Assembly (NCBI GenBank): GCA_028868375.1
Contig: JAGWUP010000003.1
Location: 62,001-126,000 of the forward strand
Direction of reading: 5' to 3'
DNA length: 64,000 nt
From: Elusimicrobiota bacterium
GTDB taxonomy: Bacteria > Elusimicrobiota > Elusimicrobia > UBA1565 > UBA9628
A program made the position numbers and the translations under genes. Of the stretch, positions 51,590-62,274 are shown one piece after another (position 1 is the stretch's first letter; the number at the start of each line of letters is the position of its first letter). Under the pieces are notes generated by a model. That model was not told where the DNA came from and ran no database searches. It was given only the letters and a program-made list of their open reading frames with translations.

Positions 51590-52404
51590 TCCGCTTGGCG
51601 GCTGCCCTGGCCCTTTTGGCGGTCCCTCCGACGGCTTCTCTTTCGGCCGCCGAGGTCCGCATCTCCAAGTCCAGCGCCGGGCCTCAAGAACTTATGGGCC
51701 CGCTCTTGCCGGACTCCACCGCCTATCAGCGCCTCACCGCCTTCCCCGAGAAGCTGTCCTACGACGTCGCCTGGGGGCCCATCGGCGTGGGGCACGCCAC
51801 ACTGGAGGTCTCCCAAATCGTCGAGTTCAACGGCAGGCCCGCCTACCACATCGTCTCGCGGGCGCGCTCCAACCGCTTCTGCGACGCCTTCTACAAGGTG
51901 CGAGACCTCAATCAATCCTGGATGGACGCGCGGACCTTGAGCTCCCTGGGCTACTCCAAGCAATTGCGCGAGGGGCATTTCTTCCGCGACGAATGGGTCC
52001 TCAACCAGGACGGACGCTGGGTGGGCAAGTGGGCCGGACGAGATCTCAATTACAACGTCGCGGTGGGCACCGCTCCCATCGGCGTGCAGGACGTCCTCTC
52101 GGCGATGTATTTCCTGCGCCGCAAAACCTTGTCGGCCGGCAGCTCCATCGTGCTCGACGTCAACACCAGGCAGAATTGGCCGCTGATCGTGCGGGTCCTG
52201 CGCAAGGAGCGCGTGCGCACCCCGGCGGGGCGCTTCGACGCCTGGCTGGTCGAGCCGGCGCTGCGCAAGGAGGGCCTGTTCATCCAGAAGGGCAACCGCC
52301 TGCGCGTGTGGCTGAGCGACGATCCCCGGCATACGCCGGTGATGATGAAGGTGGACGTTTTCTTCGGCTCGATCACGGCGCGGCTGGCCAAAATGGTACA
52401 CTAA
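51586..52404 (+). CDS. DUF3108 secreted/periplasmic protein
   Basis: The 272-residue protein has a signal peptide after GTG 51586 (MIRLAAALALLAVPPTASLSA). The DUF3108 fold is seen as EKLSYDVAWGPIGVGHATLEV, then YHIVSRARSNRFCDAFYKVRD, DVLSAMYFLRR and a C-terminal FFGSITARL. The family is often encoded near lipid A or exopolysaccharide genes and has no assigned reaction. GTGA overlap with lpxK suggests it acts in the same envelope pathway. Confidence 0.85.
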   Translation: MIRLAAALALLAVPPTASLSAAEVRISKSSAGPQELMGPLLPDSTAYQRLTAFPEKLSYDVAWGPIGVGHATLEVSQIVEFNGRPAYHIVSRARSNRFCDAFYKVRDLNQSWMDARTLSSLGYSKQLREGHFFRDEWVLNQDGRWVGKWAGRDLNYNVAVGTAPIGVQDVLSAMYFLRRKTLSAGSSIVLDVNTRQNWPLIVRVLRKERVRTPAGRFDAWLVEPALRKEGLFIQKGNRLRVWLSDDPRHTPVMMKVDVFFGSITARLAKMVH

Positions 52405-52412
52405 CCCGCGGC

Positions 52413-53420
52413 ATGGGTGTGACCAGCTCCAGAACGACCGCGGCCGAGAATTCCCGCCTGCGCCGCTTGGTCGAGCGCTTTCCGGCAAAGAGCGTGCTGG
52501 TCGTAGGCGACTTGATGCTGGACCGCTACATCCGCGGCCACGCCGACCGCATCTCCCCGGAAGCCCCCGTCCCCGTCGTCCGCGTCTCAGAAGAGAGCTG
52601 CATTCCCGGCGGCGCCGGCAACGTCGCCGTCAACATCGCCGCCCTGGGAGGCTCCGTCTCCGTGCTGGGAGTCATCGGCCCCGATGAGGCCGGCGCGCAG
52701 CTGCGGGCCCTGCTCTCCAGCCGCGGCGTGGCCGTCTCCGGGCTCATCCAGGACGCAAAGCGCCTGACCTCCCAAAAATGCCGGGTGATCGCGGAGCGCC
52801 AGCAGGTCGTGCGCTACGACAGCGAGACGCGGGAGCCGCTCTCGCCCCAGACCGAGGCCGCCCTGCTGAACTTGCTGCCGCGCGCCGTGGAGACCTGCTC
52901 GGCGGTCGTGCTCTCCGACTACGGCAAGGGGGTGCTGCGGCCCCGCCTGCTAGGCGCCGCCGTCCGCTGGGCCAGGCGCCTGTCGCGCCCGGTGGCGGTC
53001 GATCCCAAGCCGGAGCATTTCCGGCTTTATCGGGGCGTGACCTGCGTGACCCCCAACCTGCGCGAGGCCTTCGCGGGCATGCGGCGCGAGGAAAACGCTT
53101 CGCTTGAAGCCGTCGTGGCCTTGGGAAGCGACATCGTGCGCCTGCTGGGCTGCCGCTCGGCCCTGATCACGCGCGGGCCCGACGGAATGTCGCTCTTCGG
53201 CAGAAACGGCAAGCCACGCCACATCCCGACCCGCGCCAGGGAGGTCTTCGACGTCAGCGGCGCCGGCGACACCGTCATCGCCGCGCTGGCGCTGGCCTTG
53301 GCCGCCGGAGCCAGGATCGAGGACGCCGCCGCCCTGGCCAACCACGCGGCCGGCATCGTCGTGGGAAAGCTCGGGACGGCCACCTGCTCGCCCGCGGAGC
53401 TGCTGCGGGAGCTGCGATGA
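52413..53420 (+). CDS. rfaE1: D-glycero-beta-D-manno-heptose-7-phosphate kinase (RfaE domain I/HldA)
   Basis: The 335-residue PfkB-family sugar kinase shows VLVVGDLMLDRYIRG, PEAPVPVV, GGAGNVAVNIAALGG, VVLSDYGKG, VDPKP, TPNLREA, ITRGPDGMSLF and DVSGAGDTVIAALALAL (catalytic aspartate). It lacks the C-terminal adenylyltransferase of full-length HldE, so a separate RfaE2 must exist elsewhere. Start ATG 52413 follows TACACT (52397-52402), a possible internal promoter; the frame from 51993 is a shadow of DUF3108. Confidence 0.93.
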   Translation: MGVTSSRTTAAENSRLRRLVERFPAKSVLVVGDLMLDRYIRGHADRISPEAPVPVVRVSEESCIPGGAGNVAVNIAALGGSVSVLGVIGPDEAGAQLRALLSSRGVAVSGLIQDAKRLTSQKCRVIAERQQVVRYDSETREPLSPQTEAALLNLLPRAVETCSAVVLSDYGKGVLRPRLLGAAVRWARRLSRPVAVDPKPEHFRLYRGVTCVTPNLREAFAGMRREENASLEAVVALGSDIVRLLGCRSALITRGPDGMSLFGRNGKPRHIPTRAREVFDVSGAGDTVIAALALALAAGARIEDAAALANHAAGIVVGKLGTATCSPAELLRELR

Positions 53421-54142
53421 AGGCCCTCCTGGTCGTTCCGGCGCGCCTGGGCTCGACGCGCTTTCCGCGCAAGGTGCTGGCGCCTCTGGGAGGCAAGCCC
53501 CTGGTCCAATGGTGCTGGCAGGCCGCCCGCGCGGCCGGGATGGGAGAGGTCCTGGTGGCCACGGAATCCCAGGAGGTCGCGCAAGCCGTCCGCTCCTTCG
53601 GAGGAGAGGCCGTCCTGACTTCCCCCTCCTGCCGCTCCGGCAGCGATCGGGTCCATGAGGCGGCGAAGGGCCGGCGGGAGGAGTTGATCGTCAACGTCCA
53701 GGGCGACCAGCCCTTCCTGGACCCCGAGGCCATCCGCTCGACCTTGCTGCTCTTGGAGCGCGAGCCCTCCCTCGACATCGCCACCGCCGTCTCGCCCTTG
53801 ACGGAGCGAAGCAAGCTCGAGGACGCCAACGTCGTCAAGGTCGCCATGACCGAGGCCGGCCGCTGCCTCTATTTCTCGCGCGCCCCGATCCCCTTTGAAA
53901 GAAGTCCCGGCGCGCTGCGCTGGGAGCATGTCGGCCTCTACGCCTTCCGCCGGGCCGCGCTGGGGCGCTTCGTCGCCCTGCCGCCCTCGCCCCTGGAGCT
54001 GGCCGAGAGCCTGGAGCAACTGCGGGCGCTGGAGGCGGGCATGACGATTTCGGCGGCGGTCGTCTCGCGCTCGCCGCTGGCCGTCGACGTCCCGCGGGAC
54101 CTGGAGCGCGCGCAATCCATGCTGGCAGGGAGAGAGCGATGA
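53417..54142 (+). CDS. kdsB: CMP-Kdo synthetase KdsB
   Basis: KdsB activates Kdo with CTP. The 241-residue protein has [53 protein letters not shown] and [14 protein letters not shown]. It overlaps the heptose kinase stop and the pyrG start by 4 bases each. The next gene makes CTP, its substrate. Confidence 0.96.
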   Translation: MKALLVVPARLGSTRFPRKVLAPLGGKPLVQWCWQAARAAGMGEVLVATESQEVAQAVRSFGGEAVLTSPSCRSGSDRVHEAAKGRREELIVNVQGDQPFLDPEAIRSTLLLLEREPSLDIATAVSPLTERSKLEDANVVKVAMTEAGRCLYFSRAPIPFERSPGALRWEHVGLYAFRRAALGRFVALPPSPLELAESLEQLRALEAGMTISAAVVSRSPLAVDVPRDLERAQSMLAGRER

Positions 54143-55753
54143 CGAAGTTCATTTTCGTGACCGGAGGGGTGGTCAGCTCGCTGGGCAAGGGGATCAGCGC
54201 CTCCTCCATCGGCAAGCTGATGCAGGCCCGGGGCCTGTCGGTGGCGATGCTCAAGTGCGACCCCTACATCAACGTCGATCCCGGGACGATGAATCCCTTC
54301 CAGCACGGCGAGGTCTTCGTCACCGAGGACGGCGCGGAGACGGACCTGGACCTGGGCCATTACGAGCGCTTCTTAAACCAGGAGATGCACCACATCAACA
54401 ATTTCACGGCCGGCAAGGTCTACGAGACCGTGATCGCGCGCGAGCGCCGCGGCGATTTTTTGGGCAGCACGGTCCAGGTCATCCCGCACATCACCGACGA
54501 GATCAAGAGCCGATTCCGCGCCATCGCCAAGGGCGTCGACGTGGCCATCATAGAGATCGGCGGCACGGTCGGCGACATCGAGAGCCTTCCCTTCCTGGAG
54601 GCGGCGCGCCAGATGGGGCTTGAGCATGGGCGCGACAACGTCCTCTTTTTGCACGTGACCCTGGTCCCCTACATCCGGGCCTCGGAGGAGCTTAAGACCA
54701 AGCCGACCCAGCATTCCGTGGGCAAGCTGCGCGAGATCGGCATCAGCCCGGACATACTGATCTGCCGCACCGAGAAGGCGATCTCTCCGGAATTGAAGGC
54801 CAAGATCGCCCTGTTCTGCAGCGTGCAGAAGGAATCGGTCATAGAGGCACCGGACGTAGAGAGCATCTACGAGGTGCCGCTGGTCTTTCACAAGCAGGGC
54901 TTGGACGAGCAGATCGTGATGCTGCTGCGGCTGCGCACCAAGTCCAGGGACCTGGAGAACTGGACGGAGCTGGTGCGGCGGCTCAAATCCCCCCGCCACC
55001 GCGTCAAGATCGCCATGGCCGGAAAATACACCGACTACAAGGACGCCTACAAGTCGGTCAACGAGGCCCTGCTGCACGGAGGCGTCGCCAACGACGCCCA
55101 TGTCGACATCCGCTTTTTAGACACCAGCGATCCGGACATCCACAGAAAGATCTCCGACGTGCACGGCATCCTGGTGCCCGGCGGCTTCGGCGACCGCGGC
55201 ATCGACGGCAAGATCCGCGTCGCCCAGCTGGCCCGCGAGGGCAACATCCCCTATTTCGGGCTCTGCCTGGGGCTGCAGATCGCCGTCATCGAATTCGCGC
55301 GCAACGTCCTCAAGCTCGCCGGGGCGCATTCCACGGAGTTCGACCCGAGGACGAAATACCCCGTCATCGACCTGCTGCCGGAGCAAAAATCGGTCAAGGA
55401 AATGGGAGCCAGCATGCGCCTTGGAACCTACGAGTGCGCCCTGCGCAAGGGCTCGCTGGCCTGGAAGGCCTACGGGCGCGCCAGCGTCAGCGAGCGCCAC
55501 CGGCACCGCTACGAGGTCAACAACAAGTTCCGCAAGCTCCTGGAGGAGGCGGGCCTCAAGGCCAGCGGCATCCACGCCTCCAAGGATCTGGTGGAGATCG
55601 TCGAGCTGCGGGAGCATCCCTGGTTTCTGGCCGTGCAGTTCCACCCGGAGTTCAAGAGCCGCATCGAAAAGCCGCACCCCCTGTTTGCCAGCTTCATCGC
55701 CGCGGCCGTGGAGCGCGCGCGCATCCTGGAGCCCTCTCCCAGCGAGTCCTCGC

Positions 55754-55764
<11 letters not shown>
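54139..55764 (+). CDS. pyrG: CTP synthase
   Basis: The enzyme makes CTP from UTP, ATP and glutamine. The 541-residue protein has the synthetase domain ([19 protein letters not shown], then [22 protein letters not shown]) and a class I amidotransferase domain with GGFGDRG, the nucleophile in GLCLGLQ, and [10 protein letters not shown] (His and Glu). Between kdsB and kdsA, it links CTP supply to Kdo activation. Confidence 0.98.
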
Positions 55765-56604
<840 letters not shown>

Positions 56605-56608
<4 letters not shown>

Positions 56609-56913
56609 AGTGCATGAACTGCGGCCAGCAAAACAAGGAAACCGTCAAGGCCTGCCGCAAATGCGGCCGTGACCTGGCCGTGCCGCCGGCCTGGTTTCCA
56701 GACGCCGCCTGGCATTTAAAAACCCTGGGCATCATCTACGCGGCCCTGATCGTCTTCTACCTGGGTGTCAGCGCGGCGCTCAAGCAGCTTCCCAAGCCCT
56801 ACAACATCCGCAAGATCCCCGTCGAGCTGACCCCCTGGCTGAGGCACGGCCGAACGTATCTGCCGGAGGACGAGCTCAAGCCTCCGGCGCATGCGGCGGA
56901 GCCGGCTCATTGA
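56605..56913 (+). CDS. Small zinc-ribbon protein with one membrane segment
   Basis: The 102-residue protein has a zinc ribbon with C3, C6, C17 and C20 (CMNC...CRKC), a single membrane segment at about 41-62 (IIYAALIVFYLGVSAAL) and a short proline-rich tail. The family is not recognised. It overlaps kdsA and lptC by 4 and 4 bases, so it is firmly part of this Kdo/Lpt operon. It could be a membrane-anchored regulator or scaffold. Confidence 0.75.
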
Positions 56914-57416
56914 GGATATTCTGCGCGCTCATGGCCGCCCTCTGCCTGGCCTCCTGCCGCTCCAAGAACTCGGCTTCGACAGAGCCGGCGCAGAGGATGG
57001 AGGGCGTGCGCCTCTCCGAGCAGACCCTGGGCCGTCCCGCCTGGCGTCTTAAAGCCAGGCAAGCGAGCCTGGAGCGCGGCGACTCCATGGCCCTGCTCTC
57101 CCAACCCAAGATCCAGTTCTTCGAGAACGGGCGGGAGGTCTCCGAGGCTTGCGCGGACTCGGCCCGGATCGACACCGCCAACGACGACGTGACCCTCTCC
57201 TCCGGGGTCGTGGTGCGCTCGCTTAAGGACAGCACGACCCTGCGCACCGAAAGCCTGCATTACTCCTCGGCGCGCAAGCGCTTCTTTAGCGACCAAGACG
57301 TGCTGGTGCGCCGCCCCGGCGGCATCATGCGCGGCCGCGGGCTGGAGGCCTCCGCCGACCTCTCCGACATCCGCGTCTTCCGGCAAAGAACGCGACTGAA
57401 AAGGGCCCCGCGATGA
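56910..57416 (+). CDS. lptC: LPS export periplasmic protein LptC-like lipoprotein
   Basis: The 168-residue protein starts at TTG 56910 with a lipoprotein-type signal (ALCLASC, C at about 15). The rest fits LptC/YrbK: MEGVRLSEQTLGRPAWRLKARQA, SLERGDSMALLSQPKIQFF and a beta-jellyroll continuing to TLRTESLHYSSARKRFFS. LptC hands LPS from the LptBFG transporter to LptA. A lipoprotein form instead of an inner-membrane helix is a variation seen in some phyla. It is immediately followed by the LptA-like and LptB genes. Confidence 0.82.
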   Translation: MRIFCALMAALCLASCRSKNSASTEPAQRMEGVRLSEQTLGRPAWRLKARQASLERGDSMALLSQPKIQFFENGREVSEACADSARIDTANDDVTLSSGVVVRSLKDSTTLRTESLHYSSARKRFFSDQDVLVRRPGGIMRGRGLEASADLSDIRVFRQRTRLKRAPR

Positions 57417-58108
57417 CGGCCTTCCTCCTGGCGCCTCTCTTGTCGCTGGCCTGCGCGGCGCGCTCCGAGCCCCCGGAGCTGGCCGGCGGCGTCGTCCAAA
57501 GCCAGGAATGGCATGTCGCGCGCTCCACGGCCGGGGTCGAGCGCGAGGAATTCATCGGGGAGGTGCGCTACCAAGCGGGGCAGACCGCGGCGCGCTGCGA
57601 CCATGCCCTCTACCGGCATGCCGAGCGGACCTGGAGCCTGGACGGCCACGTGCGGCTAGACAAGCGCCTGCCTTCCGGCGATCGCCTGCAAGCCCAGGGC
57701 GATTCCGCCTTCCTTAATATGGGGCGGCGCTCAGGCTGGCTGGAAGGCAAGCCCGTCCTCCTCTCTCGCCAACCGGAGCAGGGCGGGCCCAGCGATTACG
57801 CCTGCGCCGAGCGCCTCGAGTGGCGGGAAGGCCGCGAGGTCTCTCTTACGGGCGAAGTCCACTCCTGGGGGCCGCGGCTTGCGAGTTGGTCGGACCGCGC
57901 CGACTACGACGAGGCCGGCGGTCTCATGGTTCTTTCCGGCGGCCGCCCCGTGCTGCTCAAGCAGCCCGGCTGGAGCGGCGACGATGCCTGGTCTGCCGCC
58001 TTGAAGGCGGACACGGTGCGCGCCTGGAAAAGCCCGCGGCGCCTTACGGCCGACGGCTCCGTCGTCGGCTGGCTGCGTTTTGCCCGCGCGCCGGGAGGCT
58101 CCTCGTGA
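57413..58108 (+). CDS. lptA: LptA/OstA-like LPS transport protein
   Basis: The 231-residue protein has a signal peptide (AFLLAPLLSLACAARS) and then beta-rich OstA-like repeats: FIGEVRYQAGQTAARCDHALY, SLDGHVRLDKRLPSGDRLQAQGD and VSLTGEVHSWGPRLASWSDRAD. It is a little longer than E. coli LptA. Identification leans on position between lptC and lptB as much as on sequence. It would form the periplasmic bridge for LPS. Confidence 0.78.
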   Translation: MTAFLLAPLLSLACAARSEPPELAGGVVQSQEWHVARSTAGVEREEFIGEVRYQAGQTAARCDHALYRHAERTWSLDGHVRLDKRLPSGDRLQAQGDSAFLNMGRRSGWLEGKPVLLSRQPEQGGPSDYACAERLEWREGREVSLTGEVHSWGPRLASWSDRADYDEAGGLMVLSGGRPVLLKQPGWSGDDAWSAALKADTVRAWKSPRRLTADGSVVGWLRFARAPGGSS

Positions 58109-58824
58109 AGCTGTCCGCCCGCGGCATTCGCAAGCGCTACGGCGAGAGGGAGGTCGTGCGCGGCATCACCCTGGACGTCACCTCCGGCGAGATCGTCGGC
58201 CTGCTCGGGCCCAACGGAGCCGGCAAGACGACCACCTTCTACAGCCTCGCCGGCTTCATCCGCCCGGAGCACGGCGCCGTCCTCATCGACGGAGAGGACG
58301 TCACCGAGCAGCCGATGTTCGCGCGCGCGCGCAAGGGGCTGGGCTACCTGGCCCAGGAGCCGACCGTCTTTCGCGGCCTGAGCGTGGAGGAAAACCTGCG
58401 CGCCGTCCTGGAGCGCACGCTCTCCAGCCGCTTCGAGCAGATGCGCCGGGTCAAGGCGCTCTTGGAGGAGTTCGGGCTCTGGGAGCTGCGCCGACAGAAG
58501 GCCTGGACCCTGTCCGGCGGAGAAAAAAGGCGGCTCGAGGTGGCGCGGGCGATGATCCACGAGCCCAAGCTGATTCTCCTCGACGAGCCCTTCGTCGGCA
58601 TCGACCCCATCACCGTCGGCGAGCTCAAGGCCATGATCACCAAGCTCAAGAGCCAGGGCATCGGCATCCTGATCACCGACCACAACGTCCGCGAGACCCT
58701 GCCCATCATCGAGCGCGCCTACCTGATCTACGAGGGCCAGATCCTGGTCGAGGGCAGCTCCCAGGCCCTCCTGGATGATCCCAGGGCCAGGGAGCTCTAC
58801 CTGGGCGAGGACTTCACGATTTAA
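58105..58824 (+). CDS. lptB: LPS export ABC transporter ATPase LptB
   Basis: The 239-residue ATPase has Walker A LLGPNGAGKTTTFY, Q-loop LAQEPTVFRGLSVEENL, signature LSGGEKRRLEVARAM, Walker B LILLDEPFVGIDPITV and the LptB-typical TDHNVRETL switch. GTG 58105 overlaps the LptA stop. The membrane partners LptF and LptG are not in the window. This is the last gene of the long Kdo/Lpt operon. Confidence 0.95.
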   Translation: MKLSARGIRKRYGEREVVRGITLDVTSGEIVGLLGPNGAGKTTTFYSLAGFIRPEHGAVLIDGEDVTEQPMFARARKGLGYLAQEPTVFRGLSVEENLRAVLERTLSSRFEQMRRVKALLEEFGLWELRRQKAWTLSGGEKRRLEVARAMIHEPKLILLDEPFVGIDPITVGELKAMITKLKSQGIGILITDHNVRETLPIIERAYLIYEGQILVEGSSQALLDDPRARELYLGEDFTI

Positions 58825-58834
58825 CGCCGGGCCC

Positions 58835-58863
58835 TTGACAGATCCGCGCCCGGAGTCTATGCT
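58835..58863 (+). promoter_or_regulatory. Sigma-70 promoter of the DUF3455 gene
   Basis: TTGACA (58835-58840), exactly 17 bases, TATGCT (58858-58863). It predicts a start near 58870 and a leader of about 55 bases with GGAGGA before ATG 58925. Confidence 0.85.
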
Positions 58864-58924
58864 CTAGCCGCCACATGACCTGCGTCATATATGGTTCATG
58901 CCGTCCAAGACACGGAGGAATGAG

Positions 58925-59671
58925 ATGAGACACGCTCGACTCGGTTTTTCACTTCTGGCCTGCGGCTTGATTATGGCGGCGACAGTGGCGCCGAGCCTGG
59001 CCGACGAGGCTCCCATGAGCAACGTCGTCATGCCTCCCGGCAAGAAATACAAATTCTATTTCAAGGCCCCGACCATCACTCTTGATCGCTGCATGCAAAG
59101 GGAGGGCGGCGTCGCGGGGCTTCGGGATATGCGCCCCAGGGTCAGCCGCCGCTTCGACGTTCCCGCCAGCCAGGAGCTGGCCCTGGCCGTGCACGCGGTC
59201 GGAGTCCAGATCTACAAGTGCGTCGAACATAAATGGAAATTCTACGGGCCGGCCGCCAACCTCTACTGCGGCAAGGACGAGAGCAGCCCAGTTGTCGGCA
59301 AGCACCTGGCCTTGGAAAACGACGACCTGCTGCATCTTACGGGCACCGCGCCCATCTGGCATCTCTATTCCGACGCCAATCCACAGCACAGCCTCTACTT
59401 CATCAAGAACAATCCCGTCGTGAAGCTGCGCGCGCCGAAAGCCTTGGGGCCGGTGCAGAACGTGGCCTGGCTCAGGGTTCCCGCCATCCTCCGAAAGAAC
59501 TTCCACCGCGACGAGCTGCTCTCCCCCTTCAGCTACGTGCAGCGGGTCTTCACCTCCGGCGGCGGCGACTGGGCCTCCAAGAGCCTGCCCGACTGCGTCG
59601 ACGGCGCCACCCAGGCCTCCCGCTACGAGGCGACCTACTTGTTCTACGAGCCGAAGCCGAAGGAAGAGTAG
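58925..59671 (+). CDS. Secreted DUF3455-like protein
   Basis: The 248-residue protein has a signal peptide ending about residue 26. The body fits DUF3455: AVHAVGVQIYKC, KWKFYGPAANLYC, VAWLRVPA, LSPFSYVQRVFTSGG and a final YEATYLFYEP. The family is known from fungi and bacteria and has no assigned function. Start ATG 58925 is chosen over 58898 because GGAGGA lies just before it and the signal peptide begins there. It is a single-gene transcript. Confidence 0.8.
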   Translation: MRHARLGFSLLACGLIMAATVAPSLADEAPMSNVVMPPGKKYKFYFKAPTITLDRCMQREGGVAGLRDMRPRVSRRFDVPASQELALAVHAVGVQIYKCVEHKWKFYGPAANLYCGKDESSPVVGKHLALENDDLLHLTGTAPIWHLYSDANPQHSLYFIKNNPVVKLRAPKALGPVQNVAWLRVPAILRKNFHRDELLSPFSYVQRVFTSGGGDWASKSLPDCVDGATQASRYEATYLFYEPKPKEE

Positions 59672-59682
59672 CAGGCGGCGAG

Positions 59683-60287
59683 TTAAGGCGCTCGGGCGCA
59701 GACCCGGCAGGCCTTAAGCCTCTCCACGCCATTGCCCGTCGCCGCCTCGGCGCAAGCGTAGACCAGGTCGTCCTCCCGCGACGCGTGGGGGTCGTTGTGG
59801 ACCATCGCCGGCTTGTTGTCCGCTCCCGCGACGTGGAGCAATTCGTGCACGATCACCTGATAGTCGCCGGAATGGCCGCCGGCCTCCCGATACATGTCCC
59901 GCAACTCCGGGATTTTCATGGAAGAAGCCTTGCGAAGGCTCATCTCATGGTCGACATACACTGTGAATATTACAGAGGCGATCTTGACTGGCGCGCCCAG
60001 GAACAAAGCCCGGGGGTTCGTGGTGGTCTCGCCGTAGGCTCCGTTCAGGTCTCGGCGGCAGACGAAATGCTGGCGGCGCGCGGCCAAGCGGCGCAGCAGA
60101 TGGGAGGTGAAGCCCGGATTGACGCGGTAGAGCTCTGAAAAGCCGGCGCTGAAGGCATCGACGACGTCCTGGCGCAGGAAACCTGGGCGGGCTCGCCGCC
60201 GGGCTTAAACCAAGGCTGATCGAATCCCTGGGCGCCGAGCGGAGGCAGGACAGAAATGGCCGCGAGGACGAGGGAAAGCATCTTCAT
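59683..60287 (-). pseudogene. Frameshifted secreted HExxH metallopeptidase
   Basis: The start (ATG 60287, with GGAGGA) opens a signal peptide MKMLSLVLAAISVLPPLGAQ and FDQPWFKPGGEPA. That frame then loses sense, while the neighbouring frame continues as FLRQDVVDAFSAGFSELYRVNPGFTS and on to a stop at 59683. One base appears missing around 60190-60215. The restored protein would be about 201 residues with VIVHELLHVAGADN (zinc HExxH, about 59834-59850), the GADN faintly recalling aspzincins. Either a recent pseudogene or a sequencing error. Confidence 0.7.
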
Positions 60288-60312
60288 GTATCCTCCAAAA
60301 TATCTCCGACCT

Positions 60313-61173
60313 CTACCTCGCCAACTCCAGGAAAATCCAAGGCAGGACGACCACTCCGTCGACGAAGAGAAGGTAGTACCAGATCGGGACGCGAGCTCGG
60401 CCGTAGAACCTCAGGATGGCCGCCCCCAGGGCCAGGAGGGCTAGCGCCAAGGCGCGCTCCGGGGCGGCCCGCAGGCTCCAGAACCAGGCGCCCAGGAGCA
60501 GGCTGAGCGCCTGGCAAGCCGCGGCGACGCGGGCGGGAGAAAAACGGTTGGCGAGGGTGACGATGCCGGCCCGGCGATCGTTCTCCCTGTCCTTGAAATC
60601 GAAGAGCACGGTGTTCAGGGCGACGAGCGTCCAGACGCCGCCCGCCAGGCGCCACTGCCCCGCTCCCCGCGGCAGCACGCCCAATAAGAGAAGGCTGGTG
60701 CCGACCACGACGGAGGGCACGTAGAAGCTCTTGAGATACGGAATGGATTTCATGCGCCGCCCCAATAGGGGCAGGTCCAGGACGTAAGCCGCGGTGAGCG
60801 CGCCCCCGAAGAAGAACCCCGCCGCCAGGCTGGGCCAGTTCCAGAGCAATGCCGCCGTCGCCAGGAAGGCGGCGGCGAACATGCCGGCGAAGAGGCGGCG
60901 GTGCCTGGAGGCGTAGCGCAGCAGGCGCAGATCGGCTCCGGCCGCGGCCTGGTCCTCGGGATGGATGACCCAGCGATCGAAGGCGTAGGCCGCCCAGCCA
61001 GCCAGCAGCAGGGCCAGCAGGGCGGGGCCATCCACGCGGTTCGTCAGGGCCTGCCCTAAATATCCCCCCAGAAAGACGATCTCAGCAGCGACCAAGAACT
61101 GAAGCTGGATGGACAGGGTGAGGCCGGCCACAAGGGCGGAGCGCAGCGCGCCGAGGCCGCGGTTTAGCGCCAT
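60313..61173 (-). CDS. UbiA-family prenyltransferase-like membrane protein
   Basis: The 286-residue protein has about eight to nine membrane segments. The second UbiA aspartate motif is clear, DFKDRENDRRAGIVTLA (about 186-202). The first is weak: AYAFDRWV replaces the usual NDxxDxxxD. The family joins prenyl chains to aromatic or other acceptors at the membrane; the substrate is unknown. Its start shares a base with the end of the TPR gene, so the two are coupled. Confidence 0.78.
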   Translation of the reverse strand: MALNRGLGALRSALVAGLTLSIQLQFLVAAEIVFLGGYLGQALTNRVDGPALLALLLAGWAAYAFDRWVIHPEDQAAAGADLRLLRYASRHRRLFAGMFAAAFLATAALLWNWPSLAAGFFFGGALTAAYVLDLPLLGRRMKSIPYLKSFYVPSVVVGTSLLLLGVLPRGAGQWRLAGGVWTLVALNTVLFDFKDRENDRRAGIVTLANRFSPARVAAACQALSLLLGAWFWSLRAAPERALALALLALGAAILRFYGRARVPIWYYLLFVDGVVVLPWIFLELAR

Positions 61174-62240
61174 CAGGTGTAGCTCTCAAGATGCGCATGC
61201 AGCCCCGCGCGGCGGGACCGGCGCAGCCCGGAGTCGAACAGCCGCTCCGCCTGCGCGCCGCGACCCTGGGCATGCCGGGCGCCGGCCAGCGCCAGCCTGG
61301 AGAGGGCGGCGCCGCGATTCTCGCTTGCGGCTTCAAAAGCCTTCAAGGCCAAGGACAGGCGGCTGACGGCCTCGGGCAGGCGCCCGCGTTGCAGGGCGAT
61401 CTTGCCCAGCCCCCAGTCGACATAAGCCAGGTCCACGGCATCGCCCAACTTGGAGTAGAGGACGTGGGCGCGCAAGTAGAGGCGCTGGGCCTCGCTAAGT
61501 CGTCCCTGCTGGCGCAGGGCGTTGGCCAGCCCGCAATGTGCGTAGGCCCGGCCGAAGAGATCGTCCGCGCCCGCCAGGGCGCGGCCGGCCCGCGCGTAGA
61601 AACGCTCGGAGTCGCGCAGCCGGCCCTGGATGCGCGAGACCCCGCCCAAGCCGAAGAGGGCGTAAGCGCTAGCCGAGGCGTCGCCGGCGCGCCCGGCCAT
61701 CGTGAGGGAGCGCTTAAAATCCCCCTCGGCGCCGGCCAGATCTCCCGAGAAGCGCCGGGCTCCACCCCTGGCCCACAGAAGAAAGGCGGCGGCTTGCCAA
61801 TCGCCAGCGCCGCAAGCCCGCCGCAACAAGCGCGTCAGCTTTAAGAGGCAGCCCGCCCAGCGCCCGGCCGCGCGCTCGATCATGGCCTCCTCCAGCTCGA
61901 AGCGCCAGGCCGGCTCGCCGCGGCGCTTGGCGGCAGCCCAGGCCCGCCGCAAGCGCGCGCGCGCCGCGGCCACCTCTCCCAGGCTGCGGTGCACGCTGGC
62001 CAAGCCCAGGCCCGCCTCTATCGCCAAGGCCGGATCGGCTTGCCCGCCGGCCAAAAGCGCCTGGTAAAGCTGAGCCGCGCGCCGAAAATAACCCTGGCCG
62101 CGCAGGGCCTCGGCCCGCAGGAAGGCGGCCTCCGTCGACAATGCCCCTGGCCAGCGCCCCGCCAAAAGCCGCAGCGCCGCCGCCGGGCGGCCTTCTTCCA
62201 TGAGGCGCTGGGCTTGCTCCAGCCGGCGGGCGAAATCCAT
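61173..62240 (-). CDS. TPR-repeat protein
   Basis: The 355-residue protein is made almost entirely of helical tetratricopeptide repeats, for example AYALFGLGGVSRIQGRLRDSERFYARAG and ANALRQQGRLSEAQRLYLRA. No signal peptide is seen, so it is cytoplasmic and probably a protein-binding scaffold. A minus-strand TATAAT (plus 62249-62254) ends 8 bases before ATG, with no ribosome site. It is divergent from feoA and shares its control region. Confidence 0.85.
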   Translation of the reverse strand: MDFARRLEQAQRLMEEGRPAAALRLLAGRWPGALSTEAAFLRAEALRGQGYFRRAAQLYQALLAGGQADPALAIEAGLGLASVHRSLGEVAAARARLRRAWAAAKRRGEPAWRFELEEAMIERAAGRWAGCLLKLTRLLRRACGAGDWQAAAFLLWARGGARRFSGDLAGAEGDFKRSLTMAGRAGDASASAYALFGLGGVSRIQGRLRDSERFYARAGRALAGADDLFGRAYAHCGLANALRQQGRLSEAQRLYLRAHVLYSKLGDAVDLAYVDWGLGKIALQRGRLPEAVSRLSLALKAFEAASENRGAALSRLALAGARHAQGRGAQAERLFDSGLRRSRRAGLHAHLESYT

Positions 62241-62274
62241 GAGCCGCTATTATACCGCTTTGCCGGCCATCTTT

